A DNA stretch of 64,000 nt, taken from the NCBI RefSeq assembly GCF_014206975.1, contig NZ_JACHOU010000006.1:184424-248423 (forward strand), given 5' to 3'. Origin of the DNA: Aminobacter aganoensis (lineage in GTDB: Bacteria; Pseudomonadota; Alphaproteobacteria; Rhizobiales; Rhizobiaceae). A model generated the notes under the pieces. The model worked only from the letters and a program-made list of their open reading frames with translations. It ran no database searches and was not told where the DNA came from. The position numbers were made by a program, and so were the translations under genes. This document shows, piece after piece, positions 30,429 through 40,379 of this stretch (the first letter of the stretch is position 1; each line of letters begins with the position of its first letter).

Positions 30429-31493
30429 CTAGTGCAGCACCAGCACGTCGCCGGAGGAAAAACTGATTTCGGTCTTTTCGCCGACAGCCGGCGGCGGGGT
30501 CGAGGAATTGTTGAAGGTGTCGAGCGAGACGAAGTTCTGACCGACACCGACGCGGACGCGGATGACCGAGCCGAGGAAATGCACGTCGGCGATCTGGCCC
30601 GTGAGGTTGGCATCGTTGCCGGGCCGGCGGCCGAGCGAGATCGCCTCGGGACGCAGCGCAAGCGACAGCGTGTCGCCCGACTTGGAACCGTTGAGCTTGC
30701 CCTTGAGGCCGATCTCCTCGGCATTGATCTTGACCGTGCCGGTCGTCGCATCGCTGACCGTGCCTTCGAGCACGTTGAGCGTGCCGACGAAATTGGCGAC
30801 GAACTTGGTCGAGGGGCGGTTGTAGATCTCGAACGGCGTGCCGGTCTGGTCAGCGCGGCCCTCGTTCATCACGACGATGCGGTCGGACATCGACAGCGCC
30901 TCTTCCTGGTCGTGGGTGACGAAGATGGTGGTGATGCCGAGCTTCTTCTGGATCGAGCGGATTTCCTCGCGCAGCGAGATGCGCACCTTGGCGTCGAGCG
31001 CCGACAGCGGCTCGTCGAGCAAAAGCAGCTTGGGCTTGGGCGCAAGCGCGCGGGCAAGTGCGATGCGCTGCTGCTGGCCGCCCGACAGCTGGTAGGGATA
31101 GCGGTCGCCGAAATCGGGCAGCTTGATGATATTGAGCATCTCGGCGATGCGCGCCTGGGCCTCGGCCTTGGGCATGCCGGCGACCTTGAGGCCGAAGCCG
31201 ATGTTCTGCGCCACCGTCAGGTTGGGGAACAGCGCATAGGCCTGGAACACCATGCCGATGTTGCGCTGGTTGGGCTTGAGGCCGGTGACGTCCTTGCCGC
31301 CGATCATAACCTTGCCGGCGCTGGGTTCCTCGAAGCCGGCGACGATGCGCAGCATTGTGGTCTTGCCGCAGCCCGACGGCCCGAGGAACGAGACGAACTC
31401 GCCGGCGCCGACGTCAAGGTTGAAGTCCTTGACCACGGCGACGTTGCCGAACGACTTCTTGACGTTCTGGATGGAAAGGAAGGGATCGGCCAT
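30429..31493 (-). CDS. ABC transporter ATPase (polyamine/ferric/phosphonate importer type)
   Basis: A 354-residue ATPase with Walker A GPSGCGKTT (about 39-47), FQAYALFPN, signature LSGGQQQR (the RQR of close relatives is QQR), Walker B LLLLDEP, VTHDQEEALSMSDR and a C-terminal TOBE domain. Last gene of a four-gene importer operon, 19 bases after its permease. The subfamily includes PotA and the 2-aminoethylphosphonate and ferric-ion importers, so the substrate is open. Confidence 0.92.
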   Translation of the reverse strand: MADPFLSIQNVKKSFGNVAVVKDFNLDVGAGEFVSFLGPSGCGKTTMLRIVAGFEEPSAGKVMIGGKDVTGLKPNQRNIGMVFQAYALFPNLTVAQNIGFGLKVAGMPKAEAQARIAEMLNIIKLPDFGDRYPYQLSGGQQQRIALARALAPKPKLLLLDEPLSALDAKVRISLREEIRSIQKKLGITTIFVTHDQEEALSMSDRIVVMNEGRADQTGTPFEIYNRPSTKFVANFVGTLNVLEGTVSDATTGTVKINAEEIGLKGKLNGSKSGDTLSLALRPEAISLGRRPGNDANLTGQIADVHFLGSVIRVRVGVGQNFVSLDTFNNSSTPPPAVGEKTEISFSSGDVLVLH

Positions 31494-31512
31494 TGGCGTT
31501 TGCTCTTCTTGT

Positions 31513-32304
31513 TCAGTTCGGGCGATTTGCCGACTTCGGCGCGAAACGGGCGAGGATCTGGATCACCGACATGCAGCCCCAGGTGATGGCGAAGGCGATG
31601 ACCGCAAGCGCCGCCGGCTCGTAGGCGCGGTTGGCGCCGATGTTCTGCAGGTAGGGACCGAAGGCCGGACGGTTGAGCAGGCTGGCCAGCGTGAATTCGC
31701 CGATGACGATGGCGAATGTCAGGAACGCGCCCGACAGCACGGCGATCAGCACGTTGGGCAGGATGACACGGGCGATGATCGTGGTCCAGCCAGCGCCGAG
31801 GATCTGCGCCGCCTCGGTCAGCGTGCGCACGTCGATGGTGCGCAGGCCGGTGTCAACGGCGCGGTACATGTAGGGCAGCGCCAGCGTGGCGTAGCCGATG
31901 ACCAGAAGTGCATCGGTGCCGCGCGCCGAGCCGAGGAACGGCAGCGGCGAGTTCGAGCCGTACATCCTGATGTAGCCGAAGACGATGACGATCGCCGGGA
32001 TGACCAGCGGCAAGAGCGTGATGAATTCGACCACCGGCCTGAGATGCGGCATGCGCAGCCGGATCCAGTAGGCGGTCGGCACCACGAGCAGGACGCCGAG
32101 CAGGATGGTGAACACCGCCACCGTCACCGAATAGGCGAAGGTTTCCTGGAAGCGGCTGTCGCCGAGCACCACGCGATAGGCGTCGAAGGAATATTCACCG
32201 CGCCGCATGCGCAGCGAGAACTCGAAGGTCGCGATCAGCGGGATGAAGAAGTAGGCGGTGCCAAGCCCGAAGACGAGCCAGGCCCAGAAGCGACCGGTCT
32301 TCAT
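31513..32304 (-). CDS. ABC transporter permease (PotC/PhnV-like)
   Basis: Inner-membrane subunit of 263 residues with about six helices. The loop LTEAAQILGAGWTTIIARVILPN is the ATPase-contact EAA loop. Its ATG overlaps the stop of the upstream permease (ATGA at 32301-32304), so both are translated together. Confidence 0.92.
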   Translation of the reverse strand: MKTGRFWAWLVFGLGTAYFFIPLIATFEFSLRMRRGEYSFDAYRVVLGDSRFQETFAYSVTVAVFTILLGVLLVVPTAYWIRLRMPHLRPVVEFITLLPLVIPAIVIVFGYIRMYGSNSPLPFLGSARGTDALLVIGYATLALPYMYRAVDTGLRTIDVRTLTEAAQILGAGWTTIIARVILPNVLIAVLSGAFLTFAIVIGEFTLASLLNRPAFGPYLQNIGANRAYEPAALAVIAFAITWGCMSVIQILARFAPKSANRPN

Positions 32305-33218
32305 TTGAGCCACCTCTCCGAGCGGGTGCGGAACCAGATGTAGAAGATATTGGCGAGGCCGGTGACGACGATCATGCCGAAGGCCAGTGCGTAGCCGAGA
32401 TGCGGATTGTGCAGCACGTCGCCGCGGATCTGCGCGTAGAGCTTGATCGGCACGATGTTGAGCGACGAGCCGGTGAAGGCATAGGCCGTGGCGATGGCGC
32501 CGAAGGAATTGGCGAACAGCAGGATCACCGTGCCGAGGAAGCTCGGCCACAGCACCGGGATGACGACCATGCGCCAATACTGCCAGGTGGTGGCGCCGAG
32601 CGTCGCGGCAGCCTCGCCCCACTCCCGCTTCAGCCCGTCGATCGCCGGCGTGATGATAACGATCATCAGCGGGATCTGGAAGAACAGGTAGACGATGATC
32701 AGGCCCCACGAGGTGAGCACGTTGAAGCCCATCGCGTAGATGTTGATGCCGAACACGTCGCGCAGGATGACGGTGACGAGGCCGAGGCGGCCGAGCGTCG
32801 CGAGGAACGCGAAGGCCAGCGGCACGCCGGCGAAATTGGAAGCGACGCCCGAGAACGTCATCGTTGACGAGCGCACCCAGGCAGGCAGGCCGCCGCGGAC
32901 GATGGCAATCGCCATGGCGAGGCCGACAAGCGCCCCGATGGTGGCCGACCAGAAGCTGATCTTGATCGAGACCCAGTAGGAATCGCGGATCGACTGGTCG
33001 GCGAAGAGTTGGCGGATGTTGTCGAGTGTGTACTGGCCCTGGTCGTTCTGGAAGGCGCCGACGACGAGATAGAGCGTCGGCAGGATCAGGAACATCAGGG
33101 CGAAGATGAAGAACGGTGCCACGCCGAGCCAATGGGTCGGCAGTCGGAAACCGCTCTTCGCCTCCGGCGGCGCGGAGCGCGCGGCATCAGCCGTGGTGGA
33201 TATGCTGGCTTGGGTCAT
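32301..33218 (-). CDS. ABC transporter permease (PotB/PhnU-like)
   Basis: Inner-membrane subunit of 305 residues with about six helices, a cytoplasmic N-terminal tail of about 30 residues and the EAA loop EWGEAAATLGATTWQYWRMVVIPVLWP. It lies 64 bases after the binding-protein gene. Confidence 0.92.
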   Translation of the reverse strand: MTQASISTTADAARSAPPEAKSGFRLPTHWLGVAPFFIFALMFLILPTLYLVVGAFQNDQGQYTLDNIRQLFADQSIRDSYWVSIKISFWSATIGALVGLAMAIAIVRGGLPAWVRSSTMTFSGVASNFAGVPLAFAFLATLGRLGLVTVILRDVFGINIYAMGFNVLTSWGLIIVYLFFQIPLMIVIITPAIDGLKREWGEAAATLGATTWQYWRMVVIPVLWPSFLGTVILLFANSFGAIATAYAFTGSSLNIVPIKLYAQIRGDVLHNPHLGYALAFGMIVVTGLANIFYIWFRTRSERWLK

Positions 33219-33282
33219 CGGGCCGCCGTCTGGAGAGAAAATGCGGGCGGCCGCTAAGCCGCCCGCGATGGCAATTGCTCAA

Positions 33283-34389
33283 TTACTGAACGTTGGCGCC
33301 GACCACGGCATCCCACTGCTTGGTGATCGCTTCCTTGGCCTTGGCCTGGTCGTCAAGCGTCGGGAACACGGCCTGTTCGTAGGCAGCAGCCGGCGGCAGC
33401 TTGTCGAGCATTTCCTGCGGGATCTTGCCGTTCTTGGCGAGATCGTTGAAGCGGATCGGGTGGCAGTAGCCCTTCAGCCAGCCGAGCTGACCTTCATCGG
33501 AGTAGAGGTACTCCATCCACAGCTTGGCAGCGTTCGGATGCGGCGCGTAGGCGCTGATCGCCTGGACGTAGACGCCGGCGACGACGCCGGACTTCGGCAC
33601 CACGACCTCGACCGGCGGGTTGCCGTTGAGGGTATCGCGACCCGCAAGGGCGTTATAGTCCCAGGTGATCAGGATCGGGGTCTGGCCCTGTGCAAGGGTG
33701 GCCGACTTGCCGATGACCGGCACGAAGTTGCCCTTGGCGTTCAGCTCCTTGAAGAAGGCGAGGCCCTTCTCGGCAGCCGAAGCGGCGTCGGTGCCGCCGG
33801 TGCCGAGACCGGCAGCGTAGACGCCCTGGATCGCCTGGTTGGACGCACGCGGATCACCGGCGAGGGCAACCGAGTTCTTGTACTCGTCCTTGAGCAGGTC
33901 GGCCCAGTCGGTCGGCGCATTCGGCACCAGGTCCTTGTTCACTTCGAAGGACAGCACGCCGTAATAATCGCCATACCAGAAGCCGTCGGCGTCCTTGGCG
34001 GTATCGGGGATCGAATCCCAGGTGGCAACCTTGTAGGGCTGGATCAGGCCGTCGGCCTTGGCCTGAGGGCCGTAGGAGAGGCCGACGTCGATGACGTCGG
34101 GCGCCTGCGGGCCCTTGTTGTCCTTGTTGGCCTTGATGGCCTCGATCTCGTCGCTCGAACCCGCGTCGGGGTTGAGTTCGTTGACGGTGATCTCGGGGTA
34201 CTTCTTCTTGAAGCCCTCGATCACGGCGCCGTAGCCGCACCAGTCATGCGGCAGCGCGATGGTGGTCAGCTGGCCCTCCGCCTTCGCGGCAGCCTCGAGC
34301 GCGGCCATATCCTGGGCCGAGACGATAGCCGTCGTCACCATCAGCGACGCCGCGCTTAGGGAAAGCACCTTCCCTGCAAACTTGAACAT
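33283..34389 (-). CDS. ABC transporter substrate-binding protein, family 1 (small anion/amine type)
   Basis: Periplasmic receptor of 368 residues with a Sec signal peptide (cleavage near VSA-QD, about residue 25). It has family-1 receptor segments: EAAAKAEGQLTTIALPHDWCGYGAVIEGFKKKYPEI, and YLYSDEGQLGWLKGYCHPIRF near the C-terminus, with two Cys residues that could pair. This group takes up ferric iron, phosphonates, thiamine or amines; the ligand is unknown. The 238 bases upstream (34390-34627), an AT-rich stretch for this window, probably hold its promoter. The neighbouring amine-ligase cluster in the same direction suggests that an amine or amino alcohol is worth testing. Confidence 0.88.
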   Translation of the reverse strand: MFKFAGKVLSLSAASLMVTTAIVSAQDMAALEAAAKAEGQLTTIALPHDWCGYGAVIEGFKKKYPEITVNELNPDAGSSDEIEAIKANKDNKGPQAPDVIDVGLSYGPQAKADGLIQPYKVATWDSIPDTAKDADGFWYGDYYGVLSFEVNKDLVPNAPTDWADLLKDEYKNSVALAGDPRASNQAIQGVYAAGLGTGGTDAASAAEKGLAFFKELNAKGNFVPVIGKSATLAQGQTPILITWDYNALAGRDTLNGNPPVEVVVPKSGVVAGVYVQAISAYAPHPNAAKLWMEYLYSDEGQLGWLKGYCHPIRFNDLAKNGKIPQEMLDKLPPAAAYEQAVFPTLDDQAKAKEAITKQWDAVVGANVQ

Positions 34390-34627
34390 GTTGTTCTCTC
34401 CGTTGAACTGACGCCATGAGACGCCTGCGATGCGGTAATGGCTGCATGTGACAGTCGCATGAAGGTTACGTGAAGCCCGCGCCCGCAGTGCAAAAAGTTA
34501 ACTACTTTTAATCGGTTGTCGCAATCGTCGCCGTTGTTTACCGGCTAATTAAATTTCGCATGCCTCCCCAAGCCCCTCCCTCTATTTTGCCGACTATAGA
34601 AAGCAGGAATACCTTCCTGCACTAGTC

Positions 34628-35800
34628 TCAAACCGTCCCTTCGATGGCGTTTTCAAGCAAGCCGAGTGCTGCCTTCTTGGTGAGCTTGACCGGATTGCCG
34701 CCAGCCGTCGGATCAACAACGGCCATGTCGGCGATCAGCGTCTTGCGCTTCTTGTCCATGTCGAGGCCCTTGATCAGGCCCGGCAGCGCATGCGGCACCT
34801 TGAGTTCCTTGCGCAGCTTGATCACCGCCTTGGCGAAACCGTCGAAGCCGCCCTTGATGCCGCAATAGGCCGACAGGCGGACGATCTTCTCCTCGATGGC
34901 GTCGCGGTTGAAGGCGAGCACGTAGGGCATGAAGACGGCGTTGGTCATGCCGTGGTGCGTGTCGTAGAGCGCGCCGATCGGGTGCGACAGCGAGTGGATC
35001 GCGCCGAGGCCCTTCTGGAAGGCGGCGGCACCCATCGCGGCAGCGCTCATCATGTGGGCGCGGGCGGTCAGGTCCTTGCCGTTGGCAAACGCCTCGGGCA
35101 GGTTCTCGAACACTAGGCGGACGCCCTCGACGGCGATGCCGTCGGCCATCGGGTGGTAGCCCGGCGCGCAATAGGCTTCGAGGCAGTGGGCAAGTGCGTC
35201 CATGCCGGTGCCGGCGGTGATGAAGGACGGCATGCCGACCGACAGCTCGGGATCGGCGATGACGATCGCCGGCAGCAGCTTGGGATGGAAGATGACCTTC
35301 TTGGTGTGGGTCTCTTCATTGGTGATGACGCCGGCGCGGCCGACCTCGGAACCGGTGCCGGCAGTGGTGGGCACGGCGATGATCGGCGCAATGGCGTCGG
35401 AGTTGGCGCGGGTCCACCAGTCGCCGACATCCTCGAAATCCCAGACCGGCAGCGTCTGCCCGGCCTGGAAGGCGATCAGCTTGCCGAGATCGAGCGCCGA
35501 ACCGCCGCCGAAGGCGATGACGCCGTCATGCTTGCCTTTCTTGAAAACAGCGATGCCGGCGGTGAGGTTCGATTCGACCGGGTTCGGCTTGACGTCGGAA
35601 AAGACGCCGTAGGGCACCTTGGCGTCGTCGAGGATCTTCAGTGTGCTGGCAACGACCGGCAGTTTGGCGAGGCCTGGGTCGGTGACGAACAGCGGCTTCT
35701 TGATGCCGGTGGCGGCAAGCACGTCGGGCAGCTCAGCGATGCGGCCGGCGCCGAAACGAACGGTGGTCGGGTAGTTCCATTTGGAAACGAGTTTGGACAT
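34628..35800 (-). CDS. Iron-containing alcohol dehydrogenase
   Basis: Group III NAD-dependent alcohol dehydrogenase of 390 residues. It has the NAD motif GGGSALDLGK (98-107) and the full metal set of the family: Asp201, His205 (DALAH), His269 and His283 (HSLSHPIG...THHG), with the FucO-like spacing of 14 between the last two. The start at 35800 (MSKLVSKWNYP) has better family agreement than the upstream ATG at 35839. Last enzyme gene of the glutamylation operon, 64 bases after the aldehyde dehydrogenase. It probably oxidises the alcohol of a gamma-glutamylated amino alcohol, or reduces the aldehyde. Confidence 0.93.
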   Translation of the reverse strand: MSKLVSKWNYPTTVRFGAGRIAELPDVLAATGIKKPLFVTDPGLAKLPVVASTLKILDDAKVPYGVFSDVKPNPVESNLTAGIAVFKKGKHDGVIAFGGGSALDLGKLIAFQAGQTLPVWDFEDVGDWWTRANSDAIAPIIAVPTTAGTGSEVGRAGVITNEETHTKKVIFHPKLLPAIVIADPELSVGMPSFITAGTGMDALAHCLEAYCAPGYHPMADGIAVEGVRLVFENLPEAFANGKDLTARAHMMSAAAMGAAAFQKGLGAIHSLSHPIGALYDTHHGMTNAVFMPYVLAFNRDAIEEKIVRLSAYCGIKGGFDGFAKAVIKLRKELKVPHALPGLIKGLDMDKKRKTLIADMAVVDPTAGGNPVKLTKKAALGLLENAIEGTV

Positions 35801-35864
35801 TTTTGCTTTCCGAAAAAAGTTGGGAGCGTCCCCGCACACATCTGGCGGGGACGGATGGAAATGG

Positions 35865-37253
35865 TCAGATCTTCTCGCGCAGGTGATACGACTTCGGCCG
35901 GGTCAAATTGTCGTAGCCGATCTGCGACAGGGCTGCGCCCTTGCCGGTGTCCTTGACGCCGGTCCAGACGAGCGCCGGATCGAGATAGTCGCAGCGGTTC
36001 ATGAACACCGTGCCGGTCTCGACGCGGTCGCCGATCGAGATGGCGTGCTCGGTGTCGGCGGTCCAGATCGAGGCGGTGAGGCCGTAGGGGCTGTCGTTCA
36101 TCAGCGCGATCGCCTCCTCGTCGTTGCGCACCTTCATGATGCCGACGATGGGGCCGAAGCTTTCCTCGCGCATCACCGACATCTGGTGGTCGACATTGGT
36201 CAGCACTTCGGCCGGCAGATAGGGCGAGCCTTCCTTGTCCTGCGCGTCGCGGGTGTTCATGTGCGCCACAGCGCCCTTGCGCAGGGCTTCGGCCTTCTGC
36301 TCGCGGATGAAGTCGGCGAACCGCGCCTGGGCCATCGGCCCCATGGTGGTCGCCTGCTCCAGCGGATTGCCGAGCACGTAGCTCCTGGTCTCGGCGATGA
36401 AGCCCTCGACGAACTGGTCGTAGACCTTCTCGTGGACATAGACGCGCTCGATGCCGCAGCAGCACTGGCCCGAATTGAAGAACGCGCCCTCGACGAGATT
36501 GGCGACCGCATGGTCGAGCTTGGCGTCGGCCAGCACATAGGCCGGGTCCTTGCCGCCGAGCTCGAGGCCGAGCGTCATGAAGGTGCCCGCGGCCGCCTTC
36601 TCGATGGCGCGCCCGCCGGCGACCGAGCCGGTGAAGTTGACGTGGTCGATCTTGCCCGACCCGAGCAGCTTCTCGGTCTGGGCGTGGTTCAGCACCAGGT
36701 TCTGGAACACGCCCTTGGGCAGGCCGGCCTTGTCGAAGGCCTGCTGGAAACGTTCGCCGACGAGCAGCGTCTGCGCGGCATGCTTAAGGATGACGGTGGA
36801 GCCCGCCATCAGCGCCGGCACGATGGTGTTGACGGCGGTGAGGTAGGGATAGTTCCATGGCGCAACCACCATGACGACGCCGAGCGGATCCTTGCGGACG
36901 TAACGGCGGAATCCATCCTTGGGGTTGGACGCAGGCACCGGCGCGAGCGCGCGCTCGGCGATCTCGACCATGTAGTTGGTGCGTTCCTTGACGCCGCCGA
37001 ACTCGCCGCCGTAGCGCACCGGGCGGCCCATCTGCCAGGCGATCTCGGGCACGATGTCGTCGCTCATCGCCACGAGGTTTTCGAGCATGGCAAGCATGTA
37101 TTTGCCGCGTTCGGCAATCGATGTCTGGGCCCAGGCGACCTGGGCGGCGCGGGCGCGCTCGACGGCGGCGCCGACCGCCTTGTCCTCGGCAAACGGGCGC
37201 TCGACATAGATCGAACCGTCGATGGGGGATTTGAGCTTGACCGTTTCGGTCAT
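35865..37253 (-). CDS. NAD-dependent aldehyde dehydrogenase of the glutamylation operon
   Basis: A 462-residue aldehyde dehydrogenase with LELGGKDPAYV (catalytic Glu) and FFNSGQCCCGIERVYV carrying the catalytic Cys (about 266). It lies between the glutamine-synthetase-like and Fe-alcohol dehydrogenase genes in one operon. The set ligase, alcohol dehydrogenase, aldehyde dehydrogenase resembles amine and amino alcohol catabolism through gamma-glutamyl intermediates (as in the Puu and isopropylamine routes). Start MTETVK at 37253. Confidence 0.92.
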   Translation of the reverse strand: MTETVKLKSPIDGSIYVERPFAEDKAVGAAVERARAAQVAWAQTSIAERGKYMLAMLENLVAMSDDIVPEIAWQMGRPVRYGGEFGGVKERTNYMVEIAERALAPVPASNPKDGFRRYVRKDPLGVVMVVAPWNYPYLTAVNTIVPALMAGSTVILKHAAQTLLVGERFQQAFDKAGLPKGVFQNLVLNHAQTEKLLGSGKIDHVNFTGSVAGGRAIEKAAAGTFMTLGLELGGKDPAYVLADAKLDHAVANLVEGAFFNSGQCCCGIERVYVHEKVYDQFVEGFIAETRSYVLGNPLEQATTMGPMAQARFADFIREQKAEALRKGAVAHMNTRDAQDKEGSPYLPAEVLTNVDHQMSVMREESFGPIVGIMKVRNDEEAIALMNDSPYGLTASIWTADTEHAISIGDRVETGTVFMNRCDYLDPALVWTGVKDTGKGAALSQIGYDNLTRPKSYHLREKI

Positions 37254-37325
37254 TTTTCTGGGTCCTTCCAATATTTCAAATCCCTCCGGCCATCGGCCAG
37301 AGGGTCCTGGCGGGTGGTGACGACT

Positions 37326-38696
37326 TTAGTATCGCTCGAAACCGCGATGCAATTCCCAGTCGGTGATGCGGCGATCGTATTCGAACTGCTCCCAGCGCGC
37401 GGTGTGGACGTAGTGCTCGACGACTTCCTCCCCGAGCGCCTCGATCAGCATCTTCGACGATGCCAGGGTCTCGGTGGCATCGCGCAGTGTCTTGGGAATT
37501 TCGGGCAGGCTGGCCGCCTGATAGGCGTCGCCGACGAAGGGCTTCTGCAGCTCGAGCTTTTCGTCGATGCCGGCTAGGCCGGCGGCGATCAGGGCGGCGA
37601 AGGCGAGATACGGGTTGAGATCGGCGCCGCCGATGCGGCACTCCATGCGGATGCCCTTGGTGCCCTCGCCGCACAGGCGAAAGCCGGCGGTGCGGTTGTC
37701 CTCGCTCCACATGATCTTGGTCGGCGCGAACGTACCGGCCTGGAAGCGCTTGTAGGAATTGATGTAGGGCGCCAGGAACCAGGTGAACTCCTTGGCGTAT
37801 TTGAGCTGTCCGGCGGCCCATTGCTGGCCGAGCTTCGACAGCGTCCATTCGCTGCCCTTGTCATAGAACAGCGGCGTCTTGCCGTCGGCGCTCCACAGCG
37901 AGTTGTGGATGTGGCTGGAGTTGCCGGCCAAGCCGTAATTGTACTTCGACATGAACGAGATCGACTTGCCTTCCGAAGCCGCGATCTCCTTGGCGCCGTT
38001 CTTCAGGATGACATGCCGGTCGGCCATCTCCAGCACTTCGGCGTAGCGGACGTTGATCTCTTCCTGGCCCGGGCCCCACTCGCCCTTGGAGTTCTCGATC
38101 GGAATGCCGGCGGCTTCCATCTCATTGCGGAGCCGGCGCATGACGCCTTCTTCCTTGGTGGTGATGCCGATCAGGTAGTCGCCGATATAGGGCGAGGCGG
38201 TGTCGAGGTTCTGCCAGTGCTTGGCGCGGGCGGAATCGTAGGTTTCGGAGAACAGGTAGAATTCGAGCTCGGATGCGAAATAGGCAAGATAGCCGCGATC
38301 CTGTAGCCGCTTGACCTGCTTGCGCAGGATACCGCGCGGCGAATGCGGCAGGTCCTCATGGGTGTGATGGTCCTGCAGGTCGCAGAGCAGCAGCGCCGTC
38401 TTTTCCAGCCACGGCACGTTCCGGATCGTGTTCAGGTCCGGCTTCATGACGAAGTCGCCATAGCCTTTCGACCAGCTTGCCGCCTTGTAGCCGGGCACCG
38501 GCTCCATATCGATGTCGTTGGCGAGCAGATAGTTGCAGCCATGCGTCTCGTCATAGGCGGATTCGACAAAATACCTGGCCAGGAAGCGCTTGCCGACCAG
38601 ACGGCCCTGCATGTCGACGGCGCAGGCGAGGACCGTGTCGATCTCGCCTGCGGCGACAGCCTTCTTCAACTGATCGAATGAGAGATTTCCAGCCAT
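37326..38696 (-). CDS. Glutamine-synthetase-family ligase (gamma-glutamylamide synthetase type)
   Basis: ATP-dependent ligase of 456 residues with the glutamine synthetase core: ASELEFYLF (metal Glu), GPGQEEINVRYAE, the ATP/metal loop HIHNSLW, and RMECRIGGADLNPYLAFAALIAAG at the glutamate site. The Tyr adenylylation motif of GlnA is absent, and the length fits PuuA/IpuC/GlnA4-type enzymes, which join glutamate to an amine instead of ammonia. Context (permease, alcohol and aldehyde dehydrogenases, amidohydrolase) supports glutamylation of an imported amine or amino alcohol. The amine is not known. Confidence 0.9.
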   Translation of the reverse strand: MAGNLSFDQLKKAVAAGEIDTVLACAVDMQGRLVGKRFLARYFVESAYDETHGCNYLLANDIDMEPVPGYKAASWSKGYGDFVMKPDLNTIRNVPWLEKTALLLCDLQDHHTHEDLPHSPRGILRKQVKRLQDRGYLAYFASELEFYLFSETYDSARAKHWQNLDTASPYIGDYLIGITTKEEGVMRRLRNEMEAAGIPIENSKGEWGPGQEEINVRYAEVLEMADRHVILKNGAKEIAASEGKSISFMSKYNYGLAGNSSHIHNSLWSADGKTPLFYDKGSEWTLSKLGQQWAAGQLKYAKEFTWFLAPYINSYKRFQAGTFAPTKIMWSEDNRTAGFRLCGEGTKGIRMECRIGGADLNPYLAFAALIAAGLAGIDEKLELQKPFVGDAYQAASLPEIPKTLRDATETLASSKMLIEALGEEVVEHYVHTARWEQFEYDRRITDWELHRGFERY

Positions 38697-38801
38697 TTTT
38701 GTTCCGCTCCGGGCAATGCCGCTTCAGGTTTTGGACGATCGTTCTGAGGTTGAAACGAGACGTGGCCGGCGCTTGGCCGGCCACGGCCATGTCGGGGACT
38801 G

Positions 38802-40361
38802 TCAGTGTCCGGTTTCGCCCACGGCGCGCTCGGCAGCAGCAATCTCGGCGGCACGCTTGCCCACCTCGTCGCCGATCGGCGGGCCCTGGAAGCGGCCGCG
38901 TTCGAACGCGAACCAGACGATGCCGGTGACGACCAGGAAGCCGACGGTGATGTAGAGCGCCCAGTCGTTCGGCGGCTGGATGCCGAGCACGAAGATCAGC
39001 ACCATGGCGATGATCGACAGCACGGCGAACAGCTTGAAGACGCCTTCGCCAAGATCCCACGGACCCATCTTGTCCCACTTCGAAGTGCCCCAGGCCATCA
39101 GGCCGAGCGCGATCGGAATGGTGAACGAGAAGAACAGGAAGATGACGGTGCAGGCGACGACGATGGTGTACACCGGCGTGTCACCGATAGAGACCAGCGA
39201 CGAACCCCAGACGAACAGGACGGCCAGGATCGAGCCGGTCCAGATCGCCGCGACGGGAGTGCGGTAGGTCGGGCTGACCTTGGCCAGAGCCTTCGAGCCC
39301 GGCAGGCCGCCGTCACGCGAGAAGGCGAAGATCATGCGCGAGGTCGACGTCACCGTCGCCAGGCCGCACAGCCACTGCGCGACGAAGATGGCGAGGTACA
39401 GGATGTCCTTCACCACTGGATTGACCTGCTGTTCCATGCCCCAGAAGAACACGTTCCAGCCTTGCTTGGCGGCTTCGTCCATGTTCGGCAGCATCAGCAC
39501 GAACGAGCACAGCATGATGTAGCCGAACAAGGCCGACCACAGCACCGAGCCGACCATGGCGCGGGGCACCGAATGTGCGGCCTTCAGCGTCTCCTCCGAG
39601 GTGTGCGCCGAGGCGTCGTAGCCGGTGATGGTGTAGATCGGCAGCAGCAGGCCGAGCATGAACACCCACATCGACGAGTTTGCCGGCCAGACATTGCCTC
39701 CCGCCTCGCCCGAATAGTTGGCGAAGGTGAAGAGGCGGCCGATCTCGTAGCTGTCGGCCGCAGCCAGGCAGACCAGTGCCAGTGCGATTGCCGTTGCGAA
39801 GATCAGATAGCCGGAGAAGTCGGTGAGCTTGGCGGTCAGGCCGATGCCCATGTGGTTCACCAGCGCCTGCAGGCCGGTGATGATGGCCAGGAAGATGATG
39901 CGCGTGGTGGTGGTGTCCTCGAGCCCGAGATAGGTCGTGCCGAAGGCGCCCATGAAGAAGTAGTAGGTGCCGACATTGATGGCACCGAGCACCGTGACGA
40001 GGCCGAGCAGGTTGAACCAGGCGGTCAGCCAGCCGGTGAAGCGGTTGCCGAGGATCGAGCCCCAGTGATAGAGGCCGCCGGCCGTCGGATAGGCCGAGCT
40101 GATCTGCGCCATGGCCACTGCGAACACCAGCGACACGAAGCAGCCGATCAGCCAGCCGATGCCGATCGCCGCGCCGCCGGCGCCGGACGTCGCCTGCGCC
40201 AGCGAATTGATGCCGCCGGACAGGATGCAGATGATGGAGAAGGAAACGGCGAAATTGGAGAACTGGCTCATTCGCCGTTCGAGTTCCTGGGCGTAGCCCA
40301 TGCTGTGCAGGACTTTGACGTCCTCGCTCTTGTCGTGATCGGAATAACCAGGCGATGTCAT
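38802..40361 (-). CDS. APC-superfamily amino acid/amine permease
   Basis: Inner-membrane importer of 519 residues with about 12 helices. The N-terminal ELERRMSQFSNFAVSFSIICILSGG segment is typical of the GABA/choline-type (ACT) APC permeases; GYDASAHTSEETLKAAHSVPRAM is the conserved mid-loop. It is in the operon of the glutamylation enzymes, 18 bases after the amidohydrolase gene and 105 bases before the ligase gene, so it probably imports their substrate. Confidence 0.92.
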   Translation of the reverse strand: MTSPGYSDHDKSEDVKVLHSMGYAQELERRMSQFSNFAVSFSIICILSGGINSLAQATSGAGGAAIGIGWLIGCFVSLVFAVAMAQISSAYPTAGGLYHWGSILGNRFTGWLTAWFNLLGLVTVLGAINVGTYYFFMGAFGTTYLGLEDTTTTRIIFLAIITGLQALVNHMGIGLTAKLTDFSGYLIFATAIALALVCLAAADSYEIGRLFTFANYSGEAGGNVWPANSSMWVFMLGLLLPIYTITGYDASAHTSEETLKAAHSVPRAMVGSVLWSALFGYIMLCSFVLMLPNMDEAAKQGWNVFFWGMEQQVNPVVKDILYLAIFVAQWLCGLATVTSTSRMIFAFSRDGGLPGSKALAKVSPTYRTPVAAIWTGSILAVLFVWGSSLVSIGDTPVYTIVVACTVIFLFFSFTIPIALGLMAWGTSKWDKMGPWDLGEGVFKLFAVLSIIAMVLIFVLGIQPPNDWALYITVGFLVVTGIVWFAFERGRFQGPPIGDEVGKRAAEIAAAERAVGETGH

Positions 40362-40379
40362 GTGAATGTCCCCTTGTTG

